A stretch of 64,000 nt of DNA from Bradyrhizobium sp. CCBAU 53338 (GTDB taxonomy: Bacteria > Pseudomonadota > Alphaproteobacteria > Rhizobiales > Xanthobacteraceae): assembly GCF_015291665.1 (NCBI RefSeq), contig NZ_CP030048.1, forward strand, positions 6,076,001-6,140,000, read 5' to 3'. Below the pieces are notes generated by a model, which saw only the letters and a list, made by a program, of their open reading frames with translations, did not search any database and was not told where the DNA came from. Position 1 is the stretch's first letter. Each line of letters starts with the position of its first letter. Below, in pieces: positions 1-7,261 of this stretch. The translations under genes were made by a program, and so were the position numbers.

Positions 1-30
1 TCTAACCAATTCGTGATCTACATTGCCTGA

Positions 31-669
31 ATGGACGACCATTCCGACCAGGCCAGAAAACCCCGCGCCGATGCCGTGCGAAATCGCGAGCGCGTGCTCG
101 AGGCGGCCAAGGTCGTGTTCAACGCGGGCGGCCCGGAGGCAAGCCTGGAGGCCGTTGCCAAACGCGCGGGCGTCGGCATCGGCACGCTTTACCGACATTT
201 TCCGACGCGCGAGGATCTGTTCGAGGCGGTGTACCGTCGCGAGGTCGAGCAGCTCAGCGAGCTCGCCGAGCAGTTGAAGAATGCCAAGGACCCGGTCGAT
301 GCGCTCAGGCGCTGGCTGCACTCAGGTGTCGAATTCGTCGCCACCAAGAAAGGCATGGTGGCAGCCCTGGCACTCGCGGTGCAGAGCGGGTCCGAGCTGC
401 ACGCCTTTTCCTTCGAGCGCCTGACCAAGGCGATCGGCTCGCTGCTCGATCGTGCAGCCGCGGCGGGCGTGATGCGCGCCGACGTCAGTCCCGAGGACTT
501 GCTGCGCGCGTTCTTCGGCATGTGCTACATGCACGATCAGCCAGGCTGGCAATCCTCGGTGCTGCGGATGCTCGACGTGTTCGTGGATGGATTGCGCGTG
601 CAGCCCGTCGCAAAGGCCAAGACGCGTACGGCCAAGCCAGCGAAGGCAGCAGTGAAACGGACGCGATAG
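31..669 (+). CDS. TetR/AcrR family transcriptional regulator
   Basis: The 212-residue protein has a TetR-type N-terminal DNA-binding domain. Helix 1 is near residues 17-30 and the helix-turn-helix near 38-66, with the family pattern GVGIGTLYRHFPTREDLF. The C-terminal part (about 70-195) is the ligand-binding and dimerisation domain, which diverges between members and does not reveal the inducer. The last 20 residues are Lys/Ala/Thr-rich. TetR proteins usually repress neighbouring genes; the nearest candidates are the DUF4864 gene and the minus-strand MFS transporter, but no operator was identified. The ATG is preceded by only 30 bases of window, so upstream context is missing. Confidence 0.9.
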   Translation: MDDHSDQARKPRADAVRNRERVLEAAKVVFNAGGPEASLEAVAKRAGVGIGTLYRHFPTREDLFEAVYRREVEQLSELAEQLKNAKDPVDALRRWLHSGVEFVATKKGMVAALALAVQSGSELHAFSFERLTKAIGSLLDRAAAAGVMRADVSPEDLLRAFFGMCYMHDQPGWQSSVLRMLDVFVDGLRVQPVAKAKTRTAKPAKAAVKRTR

Positions 670-735
670 CTCGCCCGTACTTGCCAATGGTCGTGCTAGA
701 ATCAGCACCGCCGGGATATCAACGCGGAGCCTGTC

Positions 736-1143
736 ATGCGCATCGCAACCTTGGTCGTCGCAATCGCTATCGCCTTCAGCCCCCTCGCCGCACGCGCCGA
801 CGATGTCTCGGCCGCACAGGACGCGATCCGTGCGCAGGAACAGGCCTTCGTCCATGACGACGCCACGGCCGCCTACTCCTACGCAGCGCCGGCTATCCAG
901 CAGATCTTCCCCGCACCCGAGATCTTCATGTCGATGGTACAGAACGGCTACGCGCCGGTCTACCGCCACAAGAGCTTCGAGTTCGGCGACAGCAAGATCG
1001 AAGGCAGCTCGATTGCCCAGCGCGTTCACATCATCGATGCCAATGGCGAAGCCTGGGAAGCGCTCTACACGCTCGAGCAGCAGGCGGACGGAAGTTACAA
1101 GATCACCGGCTGCTCGCTGCTGAAGGCGGGACAGGCGGTTTAG
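736..1143 (+). CDS. DUF4864 domain-containing exported protein
   Basis: This 135-residue protein begins with a signal peptide (about residues 1-21, ending ARA-DD) and is predicted to be periplasmic. The rest resembles DUF4864, a small alpha/beta domain of unknown function: a helix with IRAQEQAFVHDDATAAYSY, a variable middle, and a C-terminal sheet ending YKITGCSLLKAGQAV. It stands alone between the TetR gene and the MFS gene. Its stop overlaps the stop of the convergent MFS gene by a few bases. Function is unknown; the family call is from remembered pattern. Confidence 0.82.
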   Translation: MRIATLVVAIAIAFSPLAARADDVSAAQDAIRAQEQAFVHDDATAAYSYAAPAIQQIFPAPEIFMSMVQNGYAPVYRHKSFEFGDSKIEGSSIAQRVHIIDANGEAWEALYTLEQQADGSYKITGCSLLKAGQAV

Positions 1144-2405
1144 GTTGCGAAGTTCGGCCCTGTCTTGGCCGAATTCATCCGCGAGCGGATCAGCAGCGTC
1201 AAGACGATGCCGACATTGAGGGCATTCCACGCCACGCCATTGGCGAACGCTGCGGCATAGGAGCCGGTAGCGTCGAAGATGATGCCGGACACCCAGCCCC
1301 CGAAGGACATGCCGAATACCGAGGCGAAGATCACGATGCCGACGCGGGTTGCGGCTTCGCTCGCCGGCATCGCCTCGCGGACGATGATCGCGTAGCTCGG
1401 CACGATGCCGCCCTGGAACAGGCCGAACATCGCCGAGATCAGATACAACGACGTGAGGCTGTCGAAGAACAGGTAGAACACAAGCGCAAAGCCTTGTGCC
1501 AGCGACCCGAGCAGCAGCGTGCGAATGCCGCCGATCTTGTCGGCGAGATAACCCGAGCCAATACGGCTGAGGATGCCGCAAGCCATCATCAGCGACAGCA
1601 TCTCGGCACCGCGCGCCACGCCATAGCCGAGATCGCCGCAATAGGCGACGATATGCACCTGCGGCATCGCCATGGCGACGCAACAGGAAATGCTGGCGAT
1701 CGAGAGCAACACCGTCAGCGCGTTGGTCGAGAGCTTCAGATCCACGCGCGGAGGCGGCGCATTGGCGTGATTGCGGACCTTGTCGTCGCCGATCTGGGAG
1801 CGCAGGACCAGCACCAGGATCGACATCAGGCTCGCGCAGACCAGACCGATGCCAATGTGGGTGTAACGCCAGCCAATCGTCTGCATGCCCGAGCTTACGA
1901 TCGGCGGCCAGATCGTGCCGGCGACGTAGTTGCCGCTCGCGACGATGGTGACGGCCAGCCCGCGATAGCGCTCGAACCAGTGCGAAGCCTCCGCCATCAG
2001 CGGGGCGAAGGTCGCCGAAGTCCCAAGGCCGATCAGAAAGTAGGCTGCCACGAACTGCCAAAGCTGCGTTGACAGTCCCGCGAGCACATTGGCGACGCCG
2101 AGGAAGGCAATGCTGATCGCCATCGCCGGCACGATGCCGAACTTGTCTGTGATCTTGCCGGCAATCACGCCGCCCAGCCCAAAGCCGAACATCATGAGCG
2201 TGAAGGCAAGCGACACCGCGCCGCGGGTGGCCGCGAATTCGGTCTGCACCACGGGAATCACGACCACGACCGCCCACATCCCCACGGCACCGATCGAGCC
2301 GATCACGAGCGCGATGACGAGCCGCACCCAGGCCTGACGGGAATCAGGGGCGAATGAAGGCGGCTTCTGTCCTGGGTGATTTGGCGCGTGCACGGCGCGG
2401 ACCAT
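1140..2405 (-). CDS. MFS transporter
   Basis: A 421-residue inner-membrane transporter with about 12 hydrophobic segments and the MFS loop motif between TM2 and TM3 (GKITDKFG), repeated in weaker form in the second half (GYLADKIGG). It resembles monocarboxylate or oxalate/formate-type MFS carriers, but the substrate cannot be read from sequence. The open frame extends far upstream. I chose the ATG at 2405 because it lies just before the cytoplasmic N-terminus and gives a family-typical length; an ATG at 2453 is an alternative. It is convergent with the DUF4864 gene and divergent from the copper operon. Confidence 0.85.
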   Translation of the reverse strand: MVRAVHAPNHPGQKPPSFAPDSRQAWVRLVIALVIGSIGAVGMWAVVVVIPVVQTEFAATRGAVSLAFTLMMFGFGLGGVIAGKITDKFGIVPAMAISIAFLGVANVLAGLSTQLWQFVAAYFLIGLGTSATFAPLMAEASHWFERYRGLAVTIVASGNYVAGTIWPPIVSSGMQTIGWRYTHIGIGLVCASLMSILVLVLRSQIGDDKVRNHANAPPPRVDLKLSTNALTVLLSIASISCCVAMAMPQVHIVAYCGDLGYGVARGAEMLSLMMACGILSRIGSGYLADKIGGIRTLLLGSLAQGFALVFYLFFDSLTSLYLISAMFGLFQGGIVPSYAIIVREAMPASEAATRVGIVIFASVFGMSFGGWVSGIIFDATGSYAAAFANGVAWNALNVGIVLTLLIRSRMNSAKTGPNFAT

Positions 2406-2576
2406 GTTCGCGGATCGCCGCGCGGTCAAGCATCGTGCCGCGATATTGGGCATGCGCGGTGCACTGCGGTAAGAAGGAGCTTGGCGAAACCGCGCTTTGC
2501 CATTAGTTTGCAATCTGCGTGTGCAACAAGGCCGCGCGGAGCGACTGTCGGGATGTTGTTGCGGATAACGCGATCG

Positions 2577-2993
2577 ATGCGGATCAGGGTGGGGCGCCTC
2601 ATTGCGCTGGCCTATCTGTTCTGCGTGCTCGCGCCAGCAGCGGCACTTGCCTGGGGTAACGGCCCGGCGCCTTGTCTCGATGATGCGATGCTGGCTGATC
2701 TCGTGCCTATCAATCATCAGATTTCGGCTGGTCACATGCATGGGAACGCGACGCACGACCACGCCGCAAGGCATGCAAATCACCAGTCGGCTCAGGACAC
2801 GTCCGCCCCTCATCATCATGACGGCAAGGGCAAGGTTGGCCCGTGCTGCGCGATGATGTGCATTAGCGCGCTGCCAGCGGATCTTCCTGACGTCGCAAAG
2901 CCGCTTCAGCCGGTTTCCGCTTGCGCGCCTGAAATCGTGGTGAGCCTGCACAGCGCAGCGCCGCCCCTGCACTACCGCCCTCCCATCACCTGA
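2577..2993 (+). CDS. His/Cys-rich exported protein of the copper cluster
   Basis: The protein is about 138 residues and starts with a signal peptide or membrane anchor (IALAYLFCVLAPAAALAW). A histidine-rich stretch with several HxH and HHH motifs follows, then a Cys/Met segment, CCAMMC. These are typical soft-metal ligands, so a periplasmic copper-binding role is inferred. I do not recognise a named family. It is first in a same-strand run ending with a CusF-like gene. The start could also be ATG 2553 (eight residues longer); neither has a strong ribosome-binding site. Confidence 0.6.
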   Translation: MRIRVGRLIALAYLFCVLAPAAALAWGNGPAPCLDDAMLADLVPINHQISAGHMHGNATHDHAARHANHQSAQDTSAPHHHDGKGKVGPCCAMMCISALPADLPDVAKPLQPVSACAPEIVVSLHSAAPPLHYRPPIT

Positions 2994-3074
2994 TCTGACA
3001 CGCGACGACGTCAGGCCGAGCGCGCATTCCGGCGCGCACGAACCTGTGGTCTCCAGACAGATCAGGGATTGCTC

Positions 3075-3362
3075 ATGCTTACGCTTCTCGGGGCGAAGTC
3101 CGCCGCCGCATTCGCGGCGCGTGGAGGACACTTTCGATTCCATTGGCCGCTGCTGGCCGCAGCCACGTTAGCTCTTTCCAGCTGTATGCCGGCAACGATG
3201 TCAGTTGCCACCACCGCCGATCCGGCCGATCCCACGGCGAAGGTCGCGCGCGTCGGCTATCGCTCTGCGGTCGCGCCCTACACGAGCCTGCGGCCCGCAG
3301 CGCCGATGCCATGGCGCGAGCGCAACGACGCCGTGACACCGCAGCCAAAGCAAGACCGGTAG
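3075..3362 (+). CDS. small putative lipoprotein upstream of TolC-like gene
   Basis: A 95-residue protein with a hydrophobic segment near residues 24-36 and a lipobox-like LSSC (Cys37). It would be a lipid-anchored envelope protein if the long N-terminus acts as a signal peptide. The mature part is Pro/Ala-rich and has no recognised domain. It ends nine bases before the TolC-like gene, and AGGG precedes the ATG with good spacing, so it looks like a real operon member. A TTG at 3069 is an alternative start. Its role is unknown, probably accessory to the copper efflux channel. Confidence 0.55.
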   Translation: MLTLLGAKSAAAFAARGGHFRFHWPLLAAATLALSSCMPATMSVATTADPADPTAKVARVGYRSAVAPYTSLRPAAPMPWRERNDAVTPQPKQDR

Positions 3363-3371
3363 GAACGCGCC

Positions 3372-4796
3372 ATGATACATCATACTGCGCGGGGCCTGCT
3401 CGTTTTCGCCGCACTCGGCCTCTCCGGCTGCACCGCGTTCTCGCCCGACGGCGGCATGACAACGGTCTCGGAACTGACAAGCCAGACCATCAAGAAGGAC
3501 GTCACCTTCGTACGCACGCCCGAGGTAGCTGGCGCCGTCGAAGCGCGCGTGCGTCAGTTGCTGTCGCGGACGCTTACCGCAGAGACTGCCGTGCAGATCG
3601 CGCTGCTCAACAACAAGGGGCTGCAAGCTGCCTATAACGAGCTCGCGCTGGCCGAGACCGATCTTGTCGAGCAGAGCCTGCCGCCCAATCCGGTGTTCTC
3701 GGTCTCGCGCATCTCGGGCAATGGCGCCAGCGAGATCGAGCGCCAGGTCGTCGGCGACATTCTTGCGTTGGCCACACTGCCGTTCCGATCCGACATCGCG
3801 CGCGATCGCTTTCGCCAAGCGCAATTGCGCACAGCGCTGGCGACGCTACGGCTCGCAGCCGACGTGCGGCGCGCCTACGTTCGCGTGGTCGCCGGCAACG
3901 AGACGGTGGCTCTGCTGACCGACGCAAAGGCCACGGCGGAATCGACCGCGCAACTGGCGGTCAAGCTCGGCGAAACCGGTTCAATCAACAAGCTCGACCA
4001 GGCTCGCGAGCAGGTGTTTTACGCCGAAATCACCGCCGACCTCGCCACTGCGAGGCAAGCTACCACGAGCGCCCGCGAAAGACTGGCACGCCTGATGGGC
4101 CTTTGGGACGACGGCCTCGATTTCCGCCTGCCCAACGCGTTGCCGCCGCTGCCACGCCGACCGCAGGCCCTGCCGTCGATCGAGGCCGATGCAGTCGCGC
4201 ATCGCATCGACTTGCAGATCGCGCGGCTGGAACTGACGGCGCTGGCGAAGTCATTGAACCTGACTGAAGCAACCCGCTTCGTCACGCTGCTCGATCTCGC
4301 CGGCATCTCCCGCCGGACCCAGGATCCGGAAGGCTCCCCGTTCCGCGAACGAGGATTCGACGTGCAGTTCCAGATCCCGATCTTCGACGGCGGCGAGGTG
4401 CGGGTACGGCAGGCGGCGGAGACCTACAATCTCGCCTTCAACCGCCTGACCGAGCGTGCCGTCAACGTCCGTTCGGAGGCGCGTGATGCTTATCGCGTTT
4501 ACCGGTCGACCTACGACATCGCCAGCCACTATCAGCGCGAAATCCTGCCGTTGCGCAAGATCATCACGGAAGAGATGCAGCTGCGCTTCTCCAGCATGCA
4601 GGTCGACATCTTCGCGCTGCTGACCGAGGCGCGGCAGCGCCTCGCCTCGCTGCGCGGCGCGATCGACGCCAGGCAGAATTTCTTCCTCGCCCAATCCGAG
4701 TTGCAGAGTGCCGTCAATGGTGGCGGCGCGCCTGCATCCGGCAGCGACAATCCAACCAGCATCGCCGCGGCAGCGCCTGCCGATGGCGGCCATTGA
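3372..4796 (+). CDS. TolC family outer-membrane channel lipoprotein
   Basis: The 474-residue protein has a lipoprotein signal (LGLSGC, Cys20) and the repeated long helices of the TolC/OEP family, for example the AVQIALLNNKGLQAAYNELA segment near residue 75. The size and lipobox resemble CusC/CzcC-type channels, which join an inner-membrane pump to the outer membrane. No RND pump or membrane-fusion gene is nearby, so its partner must be encoded elsewhere. It lies in the run of copper genes and is followed 13 bases later by the multicopper oxidase, which supports a metal role by context. Confidence 0.85.
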   Translation: MIHHTARGLLVFAALGLSGCTAFSPDGGMTTVSELTSQTIKKDVTFVRTPEVAGAVEARVRQLLSRTLTAETAVQIALLNNKGLQAAYNELALAETDLVEQSLPPNPVFSVSRISGNGASEIERQVVGDILALATLPFRSDIARDRFRQAQLRTALATLRLAADVRRAYVRVVAGNETVALLTDAKATAESTAQLAVKLGETGSINKLDQAREQVFYAEITADLATARQATTSARERLARLMGLWDDGLDFRLPNALPPLPRRPQALPSIEADAVAHRIDLQIARLELTALAKSLNLTEATRFVTLLDLAGISRRTQDPEGSPFRERGFDVQFQIPIFDGGEVRVRQAAETYNLAFNRLTERAVNVRSEARDAYRVYRSTYDIASHYQREILPLRKIITEEMQLRFSSMQVDIFALLTEARQRLASLRGAIDARQNFFLAQSELQSAVNGGGAPASGSDNPTSIAAAAPADGGH

Positions 4797-4809
4797 CATG
4801 GAGGCCAAC

Positions 4810-6141
4810 ATGTTTTCCCGCCGCGGATTTTTGGGCACCGCCGCGCTTGTCGGCGCGTCAGCCGTCGGCGGCCGCGTCCAGGCCGCATCGATCCCGGACG
4901 CGCCCACCATGGACAGGGCGGTCATGCAGCCGCCGCTGCACCCTGCCAGCGGCCCCGACTATCGCCCCGTCGTCACGCTCAACGGCTGGACATTGCCGTT
5001 CCGCATGAACGGCGACTGGAAGGAATTCCATCTCGTCGCCGAGCCCGTGGTGCGCGAATTCGCCGAGGGCATGAAGGTCAATCTCTGGGGCTATAACGGC
5101 CAGTCGCCGGGACCGACCATCGAAGCCGTCGAAGGCGACAAGGTCCGCATCTTCGTCACCAACAAATTGCCCGAATACACCACCGTGCACTGGCACGGCA
5201 TGATCGTCCCGAGCGGCATGGACGGCGTCGGCGGCTTGACCCAGCCGCACATCCAGCCCGGCAAGACCTTCGTCTACGAGTTCGAGATGAAGAAGAGCGG
5301 GACCTTCATGTACCACCCGCACTCCGACGAGATGGTGCAGATGGCGATGGGCATGATGGGCATGGTCGTCGTGCACCCGCGCGATCAAAGCTTCCGGCCC
5401 GTCGACCGCGACTTCGTCTTCGTGATGAGCACCTATCGCGTCGATCCCGGCACGTATTTGCCGCGCGTCAACGAGATGACCGATTTCAACATGTGGACCT
5501 GGAATGCACGGGTGTTTCCCGGCATCGACCCGCTGCCGGTGCGGCTCGGCGACAAGGTGCGCGTGCGCATCGGCAATCTCAGCATGACCAACCATCCGAT
5601 CCATCTGCACGGCCACAGCTTTGCCGTGACCTGCACGGACGGCGGCTGGATTCCCGAGAGCGCGCAGTACCCGGAGACGACCACCGACGTGCCCGTCGGC
5701 GCGGTGCGCGTGTTCGACGTGCTCGCCGACAATCCCGGCGACTGGGCGTTTCACTGCCACAAATCGCATCACACCATGAATGCGATGGGGCACGACATGC
5801 GCAACATGATCGGCGTCTCGCGCAAGGATCTCGCAAAGGCCGTTGGCAAGCTCGCGCCGGACGCCATGGTGATGGGGCAATCAGGCATGGCGATGGGCAA
5901 CATGGAGATGCCTGCCCCCGACAACACGCTGCCGATGATGTCGGGCGCGGGCCAGTTCGGCCCGATCGAGATGGGCGGCATGTTCACGGTGATGAAGATC
6001 CGCGAAAACCTCGCGCGCGACGATTATCGCGATCCCGGCCCCTACCAATTCCCGCAAGGCACCGTCGCCTATGAGGTCGCCTCGCCGTCGGCGGAGCCGG
6101 CGCGGCAACCGGGCACGCCAGCGCGCAGGATGAAGATGTGA
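4810..6141 (+). CDS. Tat-exported multicopper oxidase (CopA-like)
   Basis: A 443-residue copper oxidase. The N-terminus, SRRGFLG, is a twin-arginine export signal. Type 2/3 copper ligands are seen as HWHG (residues 127-130), YHPH (168-171) and HPIHLHGH (262-269), and the combined T1/T3 motif HCHKSHHTMNAMGH (315-328). A Met-rich segment follows (about 350-400), as in periplasmic cuprous oxidases that detoxify Cu(I). The ATG at 4810 has GGAGG five bases upstream; an in-frame ATG at 4798 is less likely. The protein is shorter than classical CopA (about 600 residues), so this is a compact subfamily. Confidence 0.9.
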   Translation: MFSRRGFLGTAALVGASAVGGRVQAASIPDAPTMDRAVMQPPLHPASGPDYRPVVTLNGWTLPFRMNGDWKEFHLVAEPVVREFAEGMKVNLWGYNGQSPGPTIEAVEGDKVRIFVTNKLPEYTTVHWHGMIVPSGMDGVGGLTQPHIQPGKTFVYEFEMKKSGTFMYHPHSDEMVQMAMGMMGMVVVHPRDQSFRPVDRDFVFVMSTYRVDPGTYLPRVNEMTDFNMWTWNARVFPGIDPLPVRLGDKVRVRIGNLSMTNHPIHLHGHSFAVTCTDGGWIPESAQYPETTTDVPVGAVRVFDVLADNPGDWAFHCHKSHHTMNAMGHDMRNMIGVSRKDLAKAVGKLAPDAMVMGQSGMAMGNMEMPAPDNTLPMMSGAGQFGPIEMGGMFTVMKIRENLARDDYRDPGPYQFPQGTVAYEVASPSAEPARQPGTPARRMKM

Positions 6142-6173
6142 GCGTTTCGATGAAGGACCAACTGGAGAACACA

Positions 6174-6629
6174 ATGAAGACGACGATCAAACTCGCGCTT
6201 GCGCTTGCAGCGCTCTCGACGGCACCCGCGCTCGCGCACGAGGGTCACGGCCATCACGGTTTCTCGGCCGGCGAGCCCGGCGATCCCGGCAAGCCCGCGC
6301 GCATCGTCGAGATCGCAATGAGCGAGATGTCCTACGAGCCATCGAACGTCAAGGTGAAGCGCGGCGAGCAGATCCGCTTCGTGCTGCACAACGTCGGCAA
6401 GGAGGACCACGAATTCCTGCTCGCCACCACGAAGGAGAATCTCGCGCATGCCGAGGTGATGAAGAAGCACCCGCATATGGAGCACGACGATCCGAACGGG
6501 GTGCGGCTGGCGCCGAACAAGACGGCCGAGATCGTCTGGAAGTTCAGCAAGGCCGGCACGTTCGAATTCTCCTGCCTGATCCCCGACCATCGCGACTACG
6601 GCATGGTCGGCCACGTCACCGTGAAATGA
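6174..6629 (+). CDS. periplasmic cupredoxin domain protein
   Basis: A 151-residue protein with a signal peptide ending near ALA-HE and a short His-rich mature N-terminus (HEGHGHHG). A plastocyanin/azurin-like domain follows. Probable type 1 copper ligands are His79 (in EDHEF), Cys134, His139 and Met144, within SCLIPDHRDYGM. It is likely a periplasmic copper carrier or electron-transfer partner for the adjacent multicopper oxidase. The ATG at 6174 is preceded by GGAG at suitable spacing. It lies 32 bases downstream of the oxidase gene and 16 bases upstream of the CusF-like gene. Confidence 0.88.
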   Translation: MKTTIKLALALAALSTAPALAHEGHGHHGFSAGEPGDPGKPARIVEIAMSEMSYEPSNVKVKRGEQIRFVLHNVGKEDHEFLLATTKENLAHAEVMKKHPHMEHDDPNGVRLAPNKTAEIVWKFSKAGTFEFSCLIPDHRDYGMVGHVTVK

Positions 6630-6645
6630 GCAAGTGGAGACACAT

Positions 6646-6945
6646 ATGAAGCCGATCATCCGCATCGCCGCGGCGCTCGCGCTGACGCTGGGCTTGACCG
6701 TGAGCGCGCTCGCGCAAGGCGCCTCCATCAGCGGCGAGGTCAAGAAGATCGACGAGGGCGCCGGCAAGATCACCCTCAAGCATGGCCCGGCCAAGAGCCT
6801 CGGCATGGACGAACCCATGACCATGGTCTACCGCGTCAAGGACCCCGCCATGCTCAAGCAGGTTAAGGTTGGCGACAAGGTGACGTTCGAGGCCGAGGAG
6901 GCTCCGTCGGGGTATACCGTCACCAAGATGCAGAAGGCGAAATAG
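6646..6945 (+). CDS. CusF-like periplasmic copper-binding protein
   Basis: A 99-residue exported protein (signal ending ALA-QG) with the small beta-barrel CusF_Ec pattern. Candidate metal ligands are His46, Met58 and Met60 (in EPMTMVYRV). In E. coli CusF, Trp44 caps the Cu(I) site. Here that neighbourhood reads LGMDEPMTM, so the Trp is absent and the site may bind metal differently. CusF delivers Cu(I)/Ag(I) to an RND pump, but none is nearby. GGAG lies about six bases before the ATG. It is the last gene of the copper run. Confidence 0.85.
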   Translation: MKPIIRIAAALALTLGLTVSALAQGASISGEVKKIDEGAGKITLKHGPAKSLGMDEPMTMVYRVKDPAMLKQVKVGDKVTFEAEEAPSGYTVTKMQKAK

Positions 6946-6969
6946 GGTCGGCCTTCTCCTCAGCGGTCA

Positions 6970-7042
6970 TTCCGGGGCGATGCGAAGCATCGAGCCCGGA
7001 ATCTCGAGGTTCCGGGCTCGGCTCTGCGAGCCCGCCCCGGAA
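6970..7042. repeat. cloverleaf-like palindromic intergenic repeat
   Basis: A 10-bp perfect outer inverted repeat, TTCCGGGGCG (6970-6979) with CGCCCCGGAA (7033-7042), encloses three internal stems. These are GATGC/GCATC with loop GAA, an 11-bp perfect stem CGAGCCCGGAA/TTCCGGGCTCG, and GCTC/GAGC with loop TGC. The whole can fold as a three-armed cloverleaf. It resembles dispersed REP-type elements of Bradyrhizobium genomes (memory, not verified). It sits between the copper operon and flhA and could act as a transcript end. Confidence 0.75.
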
Positions 7043-7078
7043 CCACAGCCCAAATCGCCCCCTGCAAACACCCCTCCG

Positions 7079-7094
7079 TTAACCCTTTGCTAAC
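7079..7094 (+). promoter_or_regulatory. putative CtrA box upstream of flhA
   Basis: The sequence reads TTAA, seven bases, then CTAAC, matching the CtrA consensus TTAA-N7-TTAAC with one mismatch. It also contains CTAACCAT, close to the TTAACCAT half-site motif. It lies about 170 bases upstream of the flhA ATG. CtrA controls flagellar genes in several alphaproteobacteria, and ctrA itself is in this window. Confidence 0.55.
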
Positions 7095-7261
7095 CATACA
7101 CCCGGCAAGAATTGCCGGGTGAAGTCGAGTGTCGTCAGCCGCGTAGAACGGGAGCTCCCGTGGACGCCAGTGCGGTGCCTCACTTTCGGAACGGCGGCCC
7201 ATCGGCCGCCGCGCAGGCGTTTGGGGCGCGCGGACGGCAGTCGCGCGGGGGGACAGCTACG

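Noticed and set aside
322..2277. Long open frame on the minus strand across the TetR, DUF4864 and MFS genes
   Set aside because: Its translation is dominated by Arg, Asp, Gly and His and contains no domain. It is the shadow of genes in other frames, a common effect in high-GC DNA.
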